This document shows, piece by piece, positions 1-8,986 of a DNA stretch of 64,000 bases (its first letter is position 1; the number at the start of each line of letters is the position of its first letter). This stretch comes from Chloroflexia bacterium SDU3-3 (GTDB taxonomy: Bacteria > Chloroflexota > Chloroflexia > Chloroflexales > Roseiflexaceae). The notes below the pieces were generated by a model. The model searched no databases and was not told the DNA's origin. It worked only from the letters and a program-made list of their open reading frames with translations. The DNA lies in the NCBI GenBank assembly GCA_009268125.1, contig WBOU01000019.1, positions 1-64,000 on the forward strand, given 5' to 3'. Made by a program: the position numbers and the translations under genes.

Positions 1-180
1 ACCACCATCCAAAAATGACCACTATCGACGAAGGCGCACCCAAGCCGAACGAATACCAACGCACCGTTTCGCTAAAACGGCCTCGGAACACCCGATAAAG
101 TGACACCATGTGAGGGCATCGCCCCCTGGGGGGGTTGCTAGGGGCAGGCCCCGAGCCGCCGCCCGCGCAGGGCATCCACC
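1..180 (+). repeat. Dispersed intergenic element, copy 1 (right part)
   Basis: This stretch is clearly related to 32326-32508: both run from an ACCACCATCCAAAAA segment through CGCCGTTTCG-like and GTGACACCATGTGAGG segments into a GGGC..GCCCC stem and then a GCCCGCRCAGGGCAT tail. No coding region is supported in 1-650. The copy is cut by the window edge on the left, and 47 bases separate it from the 21-bp tandem array on the right. Confidence 0.75.
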
Positions 181-226
181 CACCTCGCCACCACCACCGC
201 CAGCGCTGATAAGGAAAGCACAATCC

Positions 227-527
227 GGTCGAGGTTGATTCTGACCCGGTCGAGGTTGATTCTGACCCGGTCGAGGTTGACTCTGACCCGGTCGAGGTTG
301 ATTCTGACCCGGTCGAGGTTGACTCTGACCCGGTCGAGGTTGACTCTGACCCGGTCGAGGTTGATTCTGACCCGGTCGAGGTTGATTCTGACCCGGTCGA
401 GGTTGATTCTGACCCGGTCGAGGTTGATTCTGACCCGGTCGAGGTTGATTTTGACCCGGTCGAGGTTGACTCTGACCCGGTCGAGGTTGACTCTGACCCG
501 GTCGAGGTTGATTCTGACCTGGTCGAG
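227..527. repeat. 21-bp tandem array 1 (14 copies plus a partial)
   Basis: Units of exactly 21 bp start at 227 and every 21 bases to 500, followed by a 7-base partial copy. Each begins GGTCGAGG and ends CTGACCC. Copies are nearly identical; most variation is a single T/C position (GATTCT versus GACTCT). Unit junctions form the short dyad GACC-C-GGTC. There are no spacers, so it is not a CRISPR array. The array is open in several frames only because 21 is a multiple of 3; there is no ribosome binding site or codon bias to support translation. Confidence 0.95.
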
Positions 528-650
528 ACAGCGTATGCAGCAGCGCGGCGCGCTACATGTAATGGCGCTGTAATTCCTACCGCTTGCCCCTCAGGACGCC
601 ATAGCATACCATTTCCCTTGTCTTACTACCCCACCCGCAGGGAGGATGCT

Positions 651-3600
651 ATGGTTGCCCTTAACGTTGTCCAGCGCCTACGACATGGCAACGACCAGCG
701 CGCCCACCGACGCAAGCTGGCCGCCGAGATAGCCCAGAACGCGCTTCTTCAGCAGCTGCCAGCGCTGCTCGACATCCCCCTGCCGATCCTGGGAGTCGAC
801 GGCGCGCCCCGGCACCTTGACGACACCCTCGATCAGACCCCCTACGTGCTGCTGACCGGCGCGCTGGGCAGCGGGCGCGCCACCGCGCTGCAGCAGATCG
901 CCCAGCGGCTGCTGGCCGCCGAGGGCAGGCCTGCGCCGTGCCTGATCGTGCTGCCCAAGATCGACGACAGCCGCAGCGACCCGCACGCGCTGCTCTCGGA
1001 TGCGCTGGCCAGCTACAGCCCGCAGCCGCGCACCATCTCGCGCCGCCCGCCGCCCCAGCCGCCGCTGGCCGAGCGCATCGCCGGCAGCGCGCTGCTGCTG
1101 ATCGGCCTGGATGAGCTGACGCCGCAGCGCCAGGACGCGTGGCGCGCGGTGCTGCAGCTGGCCCCCGACCAGTGGCCAGAGACCATGGTGGTGGTCGCCG
1201 CCGACCGCGACGAGGAGCGCTGGCCGGGCTTCACCACGCTGATGGTGGCCCCACCGCAGGAGGGCGCGATCGAGCGCTGGATCGAGCTGCTGGTGCCAGT
1301 GGAGCGCCGCGCCGCCGTGACCGCCGCGCTGCGCCCCGGCGCGGCGCTGGCACCGCTGGCCACGCGCCTGTTCGAGGTGGCGCTGCTGGCGCTGGTGTCC
1401 GACATGGGCGCGCTGCCCACCAACCGCGCCGCGCTCTACGATGCCGCGCTCGATCGGCTATATGGCCTGAACCGCCAGCGCGAGAGCGCCCGCGAGTCGC
1501 TGGAGGCGCTGCAGCTGCTGGCCGCCTACGACGAGCGGCCCCAGAGCCTCCCGCCCGGCCTAGTCGAGCCGACCGGCTCGGGGCAGCTGCGCTTCAACCC
1601 GCCGCTGTTCCGCCGCTACCTGGCCGCCCGCCAGCTGGCCGCCGAGGGCCGCTACGACCTGATCCGGCTGCTGGCCCCCGCCGAGCAGCGCGAGATCGCG
1701 CGTTTCTGCGCGGCGATCGCGGTCGACCTGCCGCCGCTCTACCTGGCGCTGTGGGGCGATGGCAAGCCCAGCGCCGACCTGCTGCTGACCCTCGGCGTGT
1801 GCCTGCGCGAGCGGCCCGACACGCCGCCGCGCTGGGCCACCCGCGTGGCCGGGGCCATGGCGCTGCTGGCCCGCAACGGCAGGCCAGCCCAGCGCAGCCA
1901 GGCCATGGCGCTGCTGCGCCAGTGCCGGGCGGCCCTGGAGGCCACCTTCGCCACGCTGGCCCAGGCCGATGACGACTCGCAGCGCGTCATCCCGCGCATG
2001 ATCAGCCTGCTGCCCGACGAGATCGCCGTGCCATTCGCCGAGCGGCTGGCCTACGATGCCGCCACCGCCCCGCAGCTGGCCTGGGATGTGGCCGAGCTGC
2101 TGGTCTCGCAGTTCCCGACGCGCAATGTGCCGATGGCACCGCCCCTAGAGCCACCCGCCCGCACCCGCTGGACCTACGTGCAGTCGCTGCACAGCGCCGA
2201 GAGCCGCGCCGCCATGGCCTGCGTGCTGGGCGGCGAGGCCATCGGCGATCTGGCCAGCTTCGGGGTGGATGATGCGCGGCTGCTGCGCGTGGCGGCGGCC
2301 CTGATCGACGACCCGCAGATCCCGCCGGCCCACCGCGCCGCCGCGCTCAGCCTGCTGAGCGGCAACAGCCAGCCCACCGCGCTGACGGTGATCGAGCGGG
2401 CCTGCTACGATGAGGATGCCAGCGTGCGCCAGGCCGCCCTGGGCGAGCTGGCCTCGCGCGATGCCAGCCGGGGCCAGACCGCGCTGAGCCGCGCCGCGCT
2501 CGATCACGACGCCCCCGGCGACACGCGCATCGGCGCGGTCGAGCGCCTGGTGCTGCGCTTTGCAGAAGAGTCGCAGCCGCTGCTGGCCCGCTGCGCCCGC
2601 GATGTCACGCTGCCGATCTACGCCCAGCTGCTGAGCGTGGCGGCCCTGGGCGATGCGGCGCTTGGCCCGATCGCCGACATCGTGCGCGACCCCGCCACCG
2701 GCGCGCTGGTGCGCTCGCTGGCCTCCACCCGGCTGAGCAGCTCCGAGGAGACCAGCTACATCCCGCTGCTGCGCAGCATGCTGGCCGATGAGGCCACCCC
2801 CGCCGAGCTGGTCGAGGGCATCTGCGCGGGCCTGAGCGCCGCCGACCCCAGCCTGTACGCGCCCATCCTGCGCCAGCTCGACCGCGCCGAGGCCGATGTC
2901 GACCTGACGATCGCCATCGTCGATGTGCTTGGCCGCCTGAAGTGCGAGGAGGCCACCAGCGCCCTGGGCGATCTGGTGGGCGCTGGCGCGCTGGCGCGGC
3001 TTGAGCGCGCGGTGCCGCAGGCCCTGCACAGCATGCCCAGCGCCGAGGCCCTGGCCAACGAGGCGATGCCCGCGCCGCTGGCCACCGGCCTGGCCAAGGC
3101 CCTGGCCCGCGCCGCCACCCAGGCCGAGCAGCCCACGGTGGTGCGCGAGTTCCTGCACGAGGAGGCCGACCGCATCCGCGCCGCCGCCGCCGAGGCGCTG
3201 GCCGCCATCGGCAGCAACACCGCCCAGGCCGCCCTGATGGCCGCGCTGATCGATGACGCGGCGGGCAGCGCGAGCGACAGCGTGGTGAGCGCGCTCGCGC
3301 ACACCGGCATCAGCAGCGCCGAGGCGCTGGGCCACCTGATCGCCAGCGCCGAGGTGAGCGCGATGGTGCGCTGGATGGCCGTGCAGCACCTGCGCAGCCA
3401 CCCGATGGGCGAAAATGTGATGCTGCGCACGCTCGGCCAGAGCGGCATCGACAGCTTTACGCGCGGGGCTTTGGCCGAGGCCCTGGGCCAGCGCGGTGCG
3501 ATTGCGGCGCTGCCGCTGCTGCGCCAGCTGCTGGATGATACGACCGGCGACCTGCACCTGCGCTCGCAGGCGGTGGTGGGCCTGGGCATGCTGAACGAGC

Positions 3601-4529
3601 CTGCCACCGAGGTTGTGCTTATCCGCCTGCTCTCCGACCCGCGCGAGGATGTGGCGCTTCGCGGCCTGTCTGCCGAGCACCTGCCGCAGTCGCTTAGCGC
3701 CGAGGGCCGCCGCATCCTGCGCGAGGTACTGCGCCGCGAGCGCCAGCCCGAGCCGATCACCGCTGGCATCCTGATGGTGCTTGGCCGCGTGCAGGACAGC
3801 GAGTCGCTGCCGCTGCTGCTGCGCTACACCCAGGACGAGCGCGCCGATGTGGCCCGCGCCGCCCTCAAGGCCCTGGCCGAGCTGAATGACGGCAGTGTGG
3901 CCCCCGTGCTGGTGCGCGTGGCCCAGAACCCCGCCGCCGAGCGGGCCACCCGACTGCGCGCGATCGGCACGCTGATGCAGATCGGCGGCGAGGGCTACCG
4001 CCCGCTGCTGCGCAGCTACCTGGAAGAGGGGCCGCTGCCGCTGCGCCTGCAGGCGCTGGAGCACCTGATCAGCGCCGAGGCCAGCGCCACCGACCTGCTG
4101 GCGATCGCGCGGCACACCGTGCTGCCGATGCCGCTGCGGCTGCGCGCCCTGGCCGCCTGCGCGGCCTATGTCGAGACCTGCCCGGCCATGGAGCAGCTGG
4201 CCGCCGCCGAGGACGAGCTGCCCGAGCTGCGGGTGCGCGCCATCCGCGCCATCCGCGACCATAGCTACACCCCCGCCGTGCCAGCCCTGGTCGCCCTGGC
4301 CGCCGATGGTGCCGAGCCGATCCGTGTGGCCAGCATCCAGGCGCTGGGCGCTATCGGCGGCAGCGCGGCCTGCACCACCCTGGGCAACCTGGCCGAGGGC
4401 GCAAGCCAGAGCCACGCGATCCGCGCCTATGCCCGCGCCGCACTCTATGGCGCGATCACGCAGATGATCGCCACCAGCCGGGCGCAGCGGGTGCCCAATC
4501 GATTTGAGACCACAGCGGCTGCTGCCTAA
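651..4529 (+). CDS. Large HEAT-repeat protein with N-terminal NACHT/STAND-like NTPase domain
   Basis: A protein of about 1292 residues. Residues 63-240 look like a P-loop NTPase: a Walker A-like GALGSGRAT at 70-78 (Arg where Lys is usual) and a Walker B-like LLLIGLDEL further on. From about residue 400 to the end the sequence is a long series of HEAT/PBS-lyase-type helical repeats of roughly 30-35 residues, rich in ALxxLG and AARxAALxAL patterns, expected to form a superhelical protein-binding scaffold. The ATG at 651 was chosen because GGAGG lies at 641-645; a TTG at 618 is in frame but less likely. No signal peptide is seen, so it is probably cytoplasmic. It lies 77 bases before a response-regulator gene. 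NTPase-scaffold signalling is an inference; the partner is unknown. Confidence 0.85.
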   Translation: MVALNVVQRLRHGNDQRAHRRKLAAEIAQNALLQQLPALLDIPLPILGVDGAPRHLDDTLDQTPYVLLTGALGSGRATALQQIAQRLLAAEGRPAPCLIVLPKIDDSRSDPHALLSDALASYSPQPRTISRRPPPQPPLAERIAGSALLLIGLDELTPQRQDAWRAVLQLAPDQWPETMVVVAADRDEERWPGFTTLMVAPPQEGAIERWIELLVPVERRAAVTAALRPGAALAPLATRLFEVALLALVSDMGALPTNRAALYDAALDRLYGLNRQRESARESLEALQLLAAYDERPQSLPPGLVEPTGSGQLRFNPPLFRRYLAARQLAAEGRYDLIRLLAPAEQREIARFCAAIAVDLPPLYLALWGDGKPSADLLLTLGVCLRERPDTPPRWATRVAGAMALLARNGRPAQRSQAMALLRQCRAALEATFATLAQADDDSQRVIPRMISLLPDEIAVPFAERLAYDAATAPQLAWDVAELLVSQFPTRNVPMAPPLEPPARTRWTYVQSLHSAESRAAMACVLGGEAIGDLASFGVDDARLLRVAAALIDDPQIPPAHRAAALSLLSGNSQPTALTVIERACYDEDASVRQAALGELASRDASRGQTALSRAALDHDAPGDTRIGAVERLVLRFAEESQPLLARCARDVTLPIYAQLLSVAALGDAALGPIADIVRDPATGALVRSLASTRLSSSEETSYIPLLRSMLADEATPAELVEGICAGLSAADPSLYAPILRQLDRAEADVDLTIAIVDVLGRLKCEEATSALGDLVGAGALARLERAVPQALHSMPSAEALANEAMPAPLATGLAKALARAATQAEQPTVVREFLHEEADRIRAAAAEALAAIGSNTAQAALMAALIDDAAGSASDSVVSALAHTGISSAEALGHLIASAEVSAMVRWMAVQHLRSHPMGENVMLRTLGQSGIDSFTRGALAEALGQRGAIAALPLLRQLLDDTTGDLHLRSQAVVGLGMLNEPATEVVLIRLLSDPREDVALRGLSAEHLPQSLSAEGRRILREVLRRERQPEPITAGILMVLGRVQDSESLPLLLRYTQDERADVARAALKALAELNDGSVAPVLVRVAQNPAAERATRLRAIGTLMQIGGEGYRPLLRSYLEEGPLPLRLQALEHLISAEASATDLLAIARHTVLPMPLRLRALAACAAYVETCPAMEQLAAAEDELPELRVRAIRAIRDHSYTPAVPALVALAADGAEPIRVASIQALGAIGGSAACTTLGNLAEGASQSHAIRAYARAALYGAITQMIATSRAQRVPNRFETTAAAA

Positions 4530-4605
4530 CCAACGCTGCGCCACGGCGGGGGATGCCCTACAGCGTCATCTCGCACCGCACCAGGCGCACAGCGGAGAAC
4601 GCCAT

Positions 4606-5442
4606 ATGAATACCAAGATCCTGATCGTCGACGACGAACCTGCGATTGGCAAGCTGCTGACCTACCAGCTTCGCGGGTGCAACTACGCGGTGAGCTACGT
4701 TTCCGACGGCCTGAGCGCGCTTGAGCGGATCGAGCGCGAGCAGCCCGACCTGGTGCTGCTGGATGTGATGATGCCCACGCTGAGCGGCTGGGAGGTGTGC
4801 CGACAGATCCGCGCCTACTCCAGCATCCCAGTGATCATGCTCACGGCCAAAAGCTCGGATGCCGACATCATCACCGGGCTATCCTCAGGGGCGGATGACT
4901 ATATCTCCAAGCCCTTCAACATGGCGCATCTGCAAGCCCGGATCGAGGCCGTGCTGCGCCGCACCCAGGCTAGCCCGCGCCCGCGCACGGTAGGCACCAG
5001 CGGGCTCAAGCAGCGCCCCGCCCCGCCGCCTGAGCCCGCCGTTTCGCCACCGCCTGCGCCTGCCGCCCCGCCGCCGCCCAGCCTCGATCTCTCGGATCTG
5101 CCGCTGCCTGCGGCGGCTGCGCCCTCGCCCGCCGCCCAGGCCAGGCGCGTGGGCCTGCAGCTGCGCGATGCCCGGCTGGCCAAGGGTATCCCGCTCATCC
5201 AGGCCGCCCGCGACTGCAGCACGCGCTGGGAGTTTTTGCAGGCGATCGAGCAAGAGAACTTCGCCTATGTGCCCAAGCAGCAGCTGCGCTCGGCGCTGCA
5301 GCGCTACAGCCGCTACCTAGGCATCGATATCCAGCAGCACCTGCCACCCGCGCCGCCGCGCCGCCCGTGGAGCATGCTGCAGTACGCCACGCTGTTCACC
5401 TTCATCCTGCTGGTGATCGCCGTTGGGGTCTACTTTCTCTAG
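4606..5442 (+). CDS. Response regulator: receiver + RodZ-type HTH + C-terminal membrane helix
   Basis: 278 residues. The receiver domain (1-125) is complete: DDE at 9-11, phospho-acceptor Asp53 in LLDVM, and the conserved Lys102 in SKPF. A Pro/Ala-rich linker (about 125-175) leads to a RodZ/HTH_25-like domain (about 180-245: GLQLRDARLAKGI, FLQAIEQENF, YSRYLGI). A single hydrophobic helix closes the protein (about 257-277, FTFILLVIAVGVYFL). Start ATG 4606 has GGAGA at 4594-4598. Receiver domains are normally soluble, so a phospho-receiver anchored by a C-terminal tail is unusual; the HTH may bind protein (as RodZ does) rather than DNA. Its stop codon shares the CTAG at 5439-5442 with the convergent gene. 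Confidence 0.85.
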   Translation: MNTKILIVDDEPAIGKLLTYQLRGCNYAVSYVSDGLSALERIEREQPDLVLLDVMMPTLSGWEVCRQIRAYSSIPVIMLTAKSSDADIITGLSSGADDYISKPFNMAHLQARIEAVLRRTQASPRPRTVGTSGLKQRPAPPPEPAVSPPPAPAAPPPPSLDLSDLPLPAAAAPSPAAQARRVGLQLRDARLAKGIPLIQAARDCSTRWEFLQAIEQENFAYVPKQQLRSALQRYSRYLGIDIQQHLPPAPPRRPWSMLQYATLFTFILLVIAVGVYFL

Positions 5443-6368
5443 CGCAGCGCCAGCACGATCACCAGAATCACCAGGCCCACCAGCGCCGCCACCACCCAGG
5501 TGGGCGGCGCTTCGATCTCCATGGTGGCGGGCGCTGGCGGCGTTTGGCGCTGGCCCTCGCCGGTGTCCAGCGTGAAGGCGGCCTCGCCCGCTGCGGCGGC
5601 GGCGGCGAACACCTGCGGTGGCAGCGGCGACCCTGGGATGGGCATGTCGCGCGCCTCATCGAGGTAGGCCCTGGCCCAGGGGTAGCTAGGCTGCTGCGCC
5701 GCCTGGAAGAGATGGTAGGCCGCGCGCTGCATGTAGGCGGGGTGGCCCAGGCTCAGCTGGTAGAGCTGCTGCAGGTTTCGCGGGCCGAAGGCCACCCCCG
5801 TACCCTCAAGGTAGGCCTCGGTGAACAGCCGCACCTCGGCCTGCGCGAAGGCCCCCAGCCGCACCAGCGCGAAGCGCTCGCCCAGCGCGGGCGGCTCGGT
5901 CCCGAAGGCGCAGGCCAACAGCAGATGGCCGCCGCGCGCCAGCCGCGCCAGGCTGTCGAGCAGCTCGGCGCCCCAGGCAGTGGGAAGCGCCTGCTCGGCG
6001 TTGTCGAGGCACACCAGCACCGGCGCTGGCGTGCCGGCCAGGGCGCGCAGCAGCGCCGTCGGCGTCTCGCCGGGCTGGGCCAGCGCGCGGATGATCAGGC
6101 GGTAGACCTCGGCGGCGCTGGATGTGGCCGCGCCCGCCAGATCGAGCGAGATCGCGATCAGGTCGAGCTGCTCCAGATTCACCGCCGCCGACTGCGCCAC
6201 ATGGTGCAGCAGCGACGACTTCCCCACCCCGGCCACCCCCACTACCGCCACCGGCATGCGCTGCTCCATCGCGCCGAACAGCAGCGACAGCTCGCCCCAG
6301 CGCCCAGCAAAGAAGCGCGGGTCGCGGATGGCCCCCCGCTGGGTGAACGGATTATGCTGAGTTTCCAT
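5439..6368 (-). CDS. P-loop ATPase (ORC/AAA-like) with C-terminal membrane anchor
   Basis: 309 residues. After an N-terminal NPFTQRGAI..FFAGR segment typical of ATPases that recruit to a partner, there is a Walker A motif GVAGVGKSS and a Walker B-like LVCLDNAEQAL. The remainder is helical, and the last 20 residues form one transmembrane helix (VGLVILVIVLALR). The start ATG at 6368 opens a good reading frame; an upstream in-frame extension to 6491 would run into the divergent rpsB promoter and is rejected. It is tail-to-tail with the membrane-anchored response regulator, and both end in a C-terminal membrane helix, so they may work at the membrane together (inference). Substrate unknown. Confidence 0.8.
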   Translation of the reverse strand: METQHNPFTQRGAIRDPRFFAGRWGELSLLFGAMEQRMPVAVVGVAGVGKSSLLHHVAQSAAVNLEQLDLIAISLDLAGAATSSAAEVYRLIIRALAQPGETPTALLRALAGTPAPVLVCLDNAEQALPTAWGAELLDSLARLARGGHLLLACAFGTEPPALGERFALVRLGAFAQAEVRLFTEAYLEGTGVAFGPRNLQQLYQLSLGHPAYMQRAAYHLFQAAQQPSYPWARAYLDEARDMPIPGSPLPPQVFAAAAAAGEAAFTLDTGEGQRQTPPAPATMEIEAPPTWVVAALVGLVILVIVLALR

Positions 6369-6400
6369 AAAGATCTCGCTTTCTCGCCAATGTTGGTGGC

Positions 6401-6409
6401 AGCATAGCA
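6401..6409 (-). promoter_or_regulatory. Possible extended -10 promoter for the 6368 ATPase gene
   Basis: Reading the minus strand, TGCTATGCT (TG-n-TATGCT) lies about 33-40 bases upstream of the ATG at 6368. There is no clear -35 box. It is divergent to the rpsB promoter. Confidence 0.4.
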
Positions 6410-6455
6410 CATGCGTAGCCGCGGCACTGGCCGATCTGGCGCATGGGGAAGCGAT

Positions 6456-6484
6456 TTGCCGCACTCGCGCTTGTATGATATACT
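6456..6484 (+). promoter_or_regulatory. Housekeeping promoter of rpsB
   Basis: TTGCCG (6456-6461), a 17-base spacer and TATACT (6479-6484). It gives an untranslated leader of about 125 bases before the rpsB ATG at 6618, long enough for a ribosomal-protein feedback structure, although I cannot recognise a known one. Confidence 0.7.
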
Positions 6485-6617
6485 GCACCACATCGCGCCT
6501 TCAGTGCGAAACACACACACCGCTTGGTGCACTTGCCTATCTGCCGATCAGGCGATCGGTCGGGCCAGCATGCAAGAGCGGTGGCGGAATCAAGATACCT
6601 TAAGGAGTACCGTACCC

Positions 6618-7409
6618 ATGACCCAGGCAACGCAGCGGCTCATCCCCCTCAAGTCCCTGCTTGAGGCAGGCGCTCACTTCGGGCACCAGACGAAGCGCTG
6701 GAACCCCAAGATGAAGCCCTATATCTTCGCAGGGCGCAATGGCATCCACATCATCGACCTGCAGAAGACCACGGCTGGCCTGACCGACGCCTACCGCTTC
6801 GTCACCGAGACGGTGGCCGCTGGCGGCAAGATCCTGTTTGTCGGCACCAAGAAGCAGGCCCAGGATGTGATCGCCGAGGAGGCCGGGCGCGCTAGCCAGC
6901 TCTACATCACCCAGCGCTGGCTCGGCGGCACGCTCACCAACTTCAGCACCATGCGCAAGCGGCTCCGCTACCTCAACGACCTTGAGGCCCAGCGCGACCG
7001 CGGCGACTTCGCCAAGCTTACCAAGGCCGAGGGCCTGAAGCTTGAGCAGGAGATCGAGAAGCTGAACCGCGTGTTCGCTGGCCTCAAGACGATGGATCGC
7101 CTGCCCTCGGCCCTCTTCATCGTGGATCCCCACAAGGAAGATCTGGCGGTGAAGGAGGCGGTGAAGGTTGGTATTCCGATCGTCGCGATGGTGGACACCA
7201 ACTGCGATCCGGATCCGATCAACTATATCATCCCCTGCAACGACGACGCGATCCGCAGCATCCGCCTGATCACCGGCAAGATCGCCGACGCCGCCGTGGA
7301 GGGTTCCACCCGCCGCGAGACCTCGCAGGCCGATGCCATGCGCGGTGGCCAGTACGATGCGCAGCCGGTCGAGCAGGCCGAGGCCGCCGAGACCGAGGCC
7401 GCCGAGTAA
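6618..7409 (+). CDS. rpsB: 30S ribosomal protein S2
   Basis: 263 residues with the S2 landmarks from the N-terminus: [52 protein letters not shown] and the late [13 protein letters not shown] segment. S2 joins the 30S subunit late and is needed for S1 binding. ATG 6618 is preceded by AGGAG (6603-6607). The C-terminal tail is Ala/Glu-rich, as is common. It heads the usual rpsB-tsf-pyrH-frr order, with its own promoter and a hairpin terminator before tsf. Confidence 0.97.
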   Translation: MTQATQRLIPLKSLLEAGAHFGHQTKRWNPKMKPYIFAGRNGIHIIDLQKTTAGLTDAYRFVTETVAAGGKILFVGTKKQAQDVIAEEAGRASQLYITQRWLGGTLTNFSTMRKRLRYLNDLEAQRDRGDFAKLTKAEGLKLEQEIEKLNRVFAGLKTMDRLPSALFIVDPHKEDLAVKEAVKVGIPIVAMVDTNCDPDPINYIIPCNDDAIRSIRLITGKIADAAVEGSTRRETSQADAMRGGQYDAQPVEQAEAAETEAAE

Positions 7410-7441
7410 ACTGGCGCGACAACAGCGCTTCATACTCGTGA

Positions 7442-7490
7442 GGAAGATTGGAAGCGCGGCGCGGCTGTCGCTTCCTCTCTTCCCATTTTT
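7442..7490 (+). terminator. Hairpin terminator or attenuator between rpsB and tsf
   Basis: GGAAG (7442-7446) can pair with CTTCC (7479-7483), and inside it GGAAGCG (7450-7456) pairs with CGCTTCC (7469-7475). The two-step stem is followed by CATTTTT. It probably lowers tsf transcription relative to rpsB, or ends a fraction of transcripts. Confidence 0.65.
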
Positions 7491-7618
7491 ATGCAATCAA
7501 CTTTGAGCGATGCGCAGGGGTGAAACGCCGCCTGCGCGCGAGGGCGCCAGCGGCCCCGCCCACGGGCGCGGCGCGGCCACCTCGCCAGGCAGAGAGCCAC
7601 ACGTAAAGGAGCACTACC

Positions 7619-8149
7619 TTGGCAGAGATTACAGGACAGATGGTGAAGGAGCTGCGCGAGCGCACCGGTGCCGGCATCAAGGACTGCAAAGACATCCTGA
7701 CCCAGACCGAAGGCAATATGGACAAGGCCATCGCCATCCTGCGCGAGAAGGGCCTGAAGGTCAGCGAGAAGGTCGCCGACCGCGCCGCGAACGAGGGCCG
7801 CGTGGAGGTCTACATCCACCCCGGCAACCGCCTGGCCGCCCTGGTCGAGGTCGACTGCGAGACCGACTTTGTGGGCCGCAACGAGGACTTCATCAAGCTC
7901 TGCGGCGCGCTCGCCATGCAGATCGCCGCGATGAACCCGCGCTACATCCGCCCCGACGAGGTGCCCGCCGATGCGATCGAGGCCAGCGGCGAGAAGCCCG
8001 AGAAGTTCTACGAGAACTACGTGCTGCTCAACCAGCCCTTCGTCCGCGACCCCTCCAAGACCATCGAGGACCTTGTCAAAGACACCGTCGCGAAGGTTCG
8101 TGAGAACATCATCATCCGCCGCTTCGTCCGCTACGAGATCGGCGGCTAA
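7619..8149 (+). CDS. tsf: Translation elongation factor Ts (short form)
   Basis: 176 residues, shorter than the roughly 280 of E. coli because only one subdomain of the core is present, a form also known in other deep-branching bacteria. Key features are the N-terminal UBA-like VKELRERTGAGIKDCKD, the CETDFVGRNEDF element that contacts EF-Tu, and the C-terminal IIIRRFVRYEIG. The start is a TTG at 7619 with AAAGGAG at 7605-7611. EF-Ts exchanges GDP for GTP on EF-Tu. It is followed directly by a 32-bp perfect palindrome and pyrH. Confidence 0.95.
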   Translation: MAEITGQMVKELRERTGAGIKDCKDILTQTEGNMDKAIAILREKGLKVSEKVADRAANEGRVEVYIHPGNRLAALVEVDCETDFVGRNEDFIKLCGALAMQIAAMNPRYIRPDEVPADAIEASGEKPEKFYENYVLLNQPFVRDPSKTIEDLVKDTVAKVRENIIIRRFVRYEIGG

Positions 8150-8158
8150 GATGAAGGC

Positions 8159-8190
8159 AGCACAGAGCGCTCGCGCGAGCGCTCTGTGCT
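8159..8190. promoter_or_regulatory. 32-bp perfect palindrome between tsf and pyrH
   Basis: AGCACAGAGCGCTCGC is followed at once by its exact reverse complement, with no loop bases. It ends 16 bases before the pyrH ATG. The following CTTTCCTTCCC is pyrimidine-rich but not a T tract, so it may be a weak terminator, an RNA hairpin limiting pyrH translation, or a binding site for a dimeric protein. Confidence 0.75.
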
Positions 8191-8206
8191 TTCCTTCCCA
8201 ACAAGC

Positions 8207-8932
8207 ATGACACAACCCATCTACCGCCGGGTGCTGCTGAAGATGAGCGGCGAGGCCCTGGCCGGTGACAAGAGCAACACCCTCGACCAGTCGGTCCTCG
8301 ACTACTACGCCCAGGAAATCAAGTCTGTCCATCGCCACGGTGTTGAGGTGGCAGTCGTCCTCGGCGGGGGCAATATCTGGCGGGGCAACAAGGCCATCTC
8401 TCGCGGGATGGACGCCGCGCAGTCGCACTACATGGGCATGCTGGCCACCGTGATCAACGCGCTGGCCCTGCAGGACGCCCTAGAGCGCCACGGCGTGTTC
8501 ACGCGCGCGATGACCGCCATCAGCATGGATGAGGTTGCCGAGCCATACATCCGCCGCCGCGCCACCCGCCATCTCGAAAAGGGCCGCGTGATCATCCTGG
8601 CGGCGGGCACTGGCAACCCCTACTTCACCACCGACTCCGCCGCCGCCCTACGCGCGGCAGAGATGCACGCCGAGGTTATCCTGATGGCGAAAAACGGTGT
8701 CGACGGCATCTACAGCGCCGATCCCCGCCACGACCCCTCGGCCACCAAGTTTGGGCACATCACATACATGGAGGCGCTGAGCCGCGGCCTGACGGTGATG
8801 GACAGCACCGCTCTCACCTTCTGTATGGATAATAAGCTGCCGATCATCGTCTTTGACTCGATGCAGGTCGGTTCGATCGAGCGGATCGTGCTGGGCGAGC
8901 AGCTGGGGACGCTGGTCAGCAGCGGCGAATAG
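8207..8932 (+). CDS. pyrH: UMP kinase
   Basis: 241 residues of the amino-acid kinase fold: [12 protein letters not shown] near the N-terminus, [11 protein letters not shown], the [16 protein letters not shown] loop and [12 protein letters not shown]. It phosphorylates UMP to UDP in pyrimidine nucleotide synthesis. ATG 8207 is the best start by family length, but no Shine-Dalgarno sequence precedes it; the upstream region is the palindrome at 8159-8190 and an in-frame GTG at 8186 lies inside that palindrome. Translation may therefore depend on that structure (inference). Confidence 0.95.
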   Translation: MTQPIYRRVLLKMSGEALAGDKSNTLDQSVLDYYAQEIKSVHRHGVEVAVVLGGGNIWRGNKAISRGMDAAQSHYMGMLATVINALALQDALERHGVFTRAMTAISMDEVAEPYIRRRATRHLEKGRVIILAAGTGNPYFTTDSAAALRAAEMHAEVILMAKNGVDGIYSADPRHDPSATKFGHITYMEALSRGLTVMDSTALTFCMDNKLPIIVFDSMQVGSIERIVLGEQLGTLVSSGE

Positions 8933-8986
8933 ATCATTGGCTTCCGCCGCAACAAGTTGTTGCGCGCACAACCCGGAGATAGGCGT

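Noticed and set aside
227-527. Possible CRISPR array or a heptad-repeat protein
   Set aside because: Repeats are contiguous with no spacers; the open frame is a by-product of a 21-bp unit and has no RBS or coding bias.
618-650. TTG start for the HEAT NTPase
   Set aside because: ATG 651 has a GGAGG at the right distance, the TTG does not.
2145-4544. Long antisense frame (799 codons) opposite the HEAT gene
   Set aside because: It mirrors GC-rich third-position bias of the plus-strand gene; residues are His/Gln/Gly-rich without domains.
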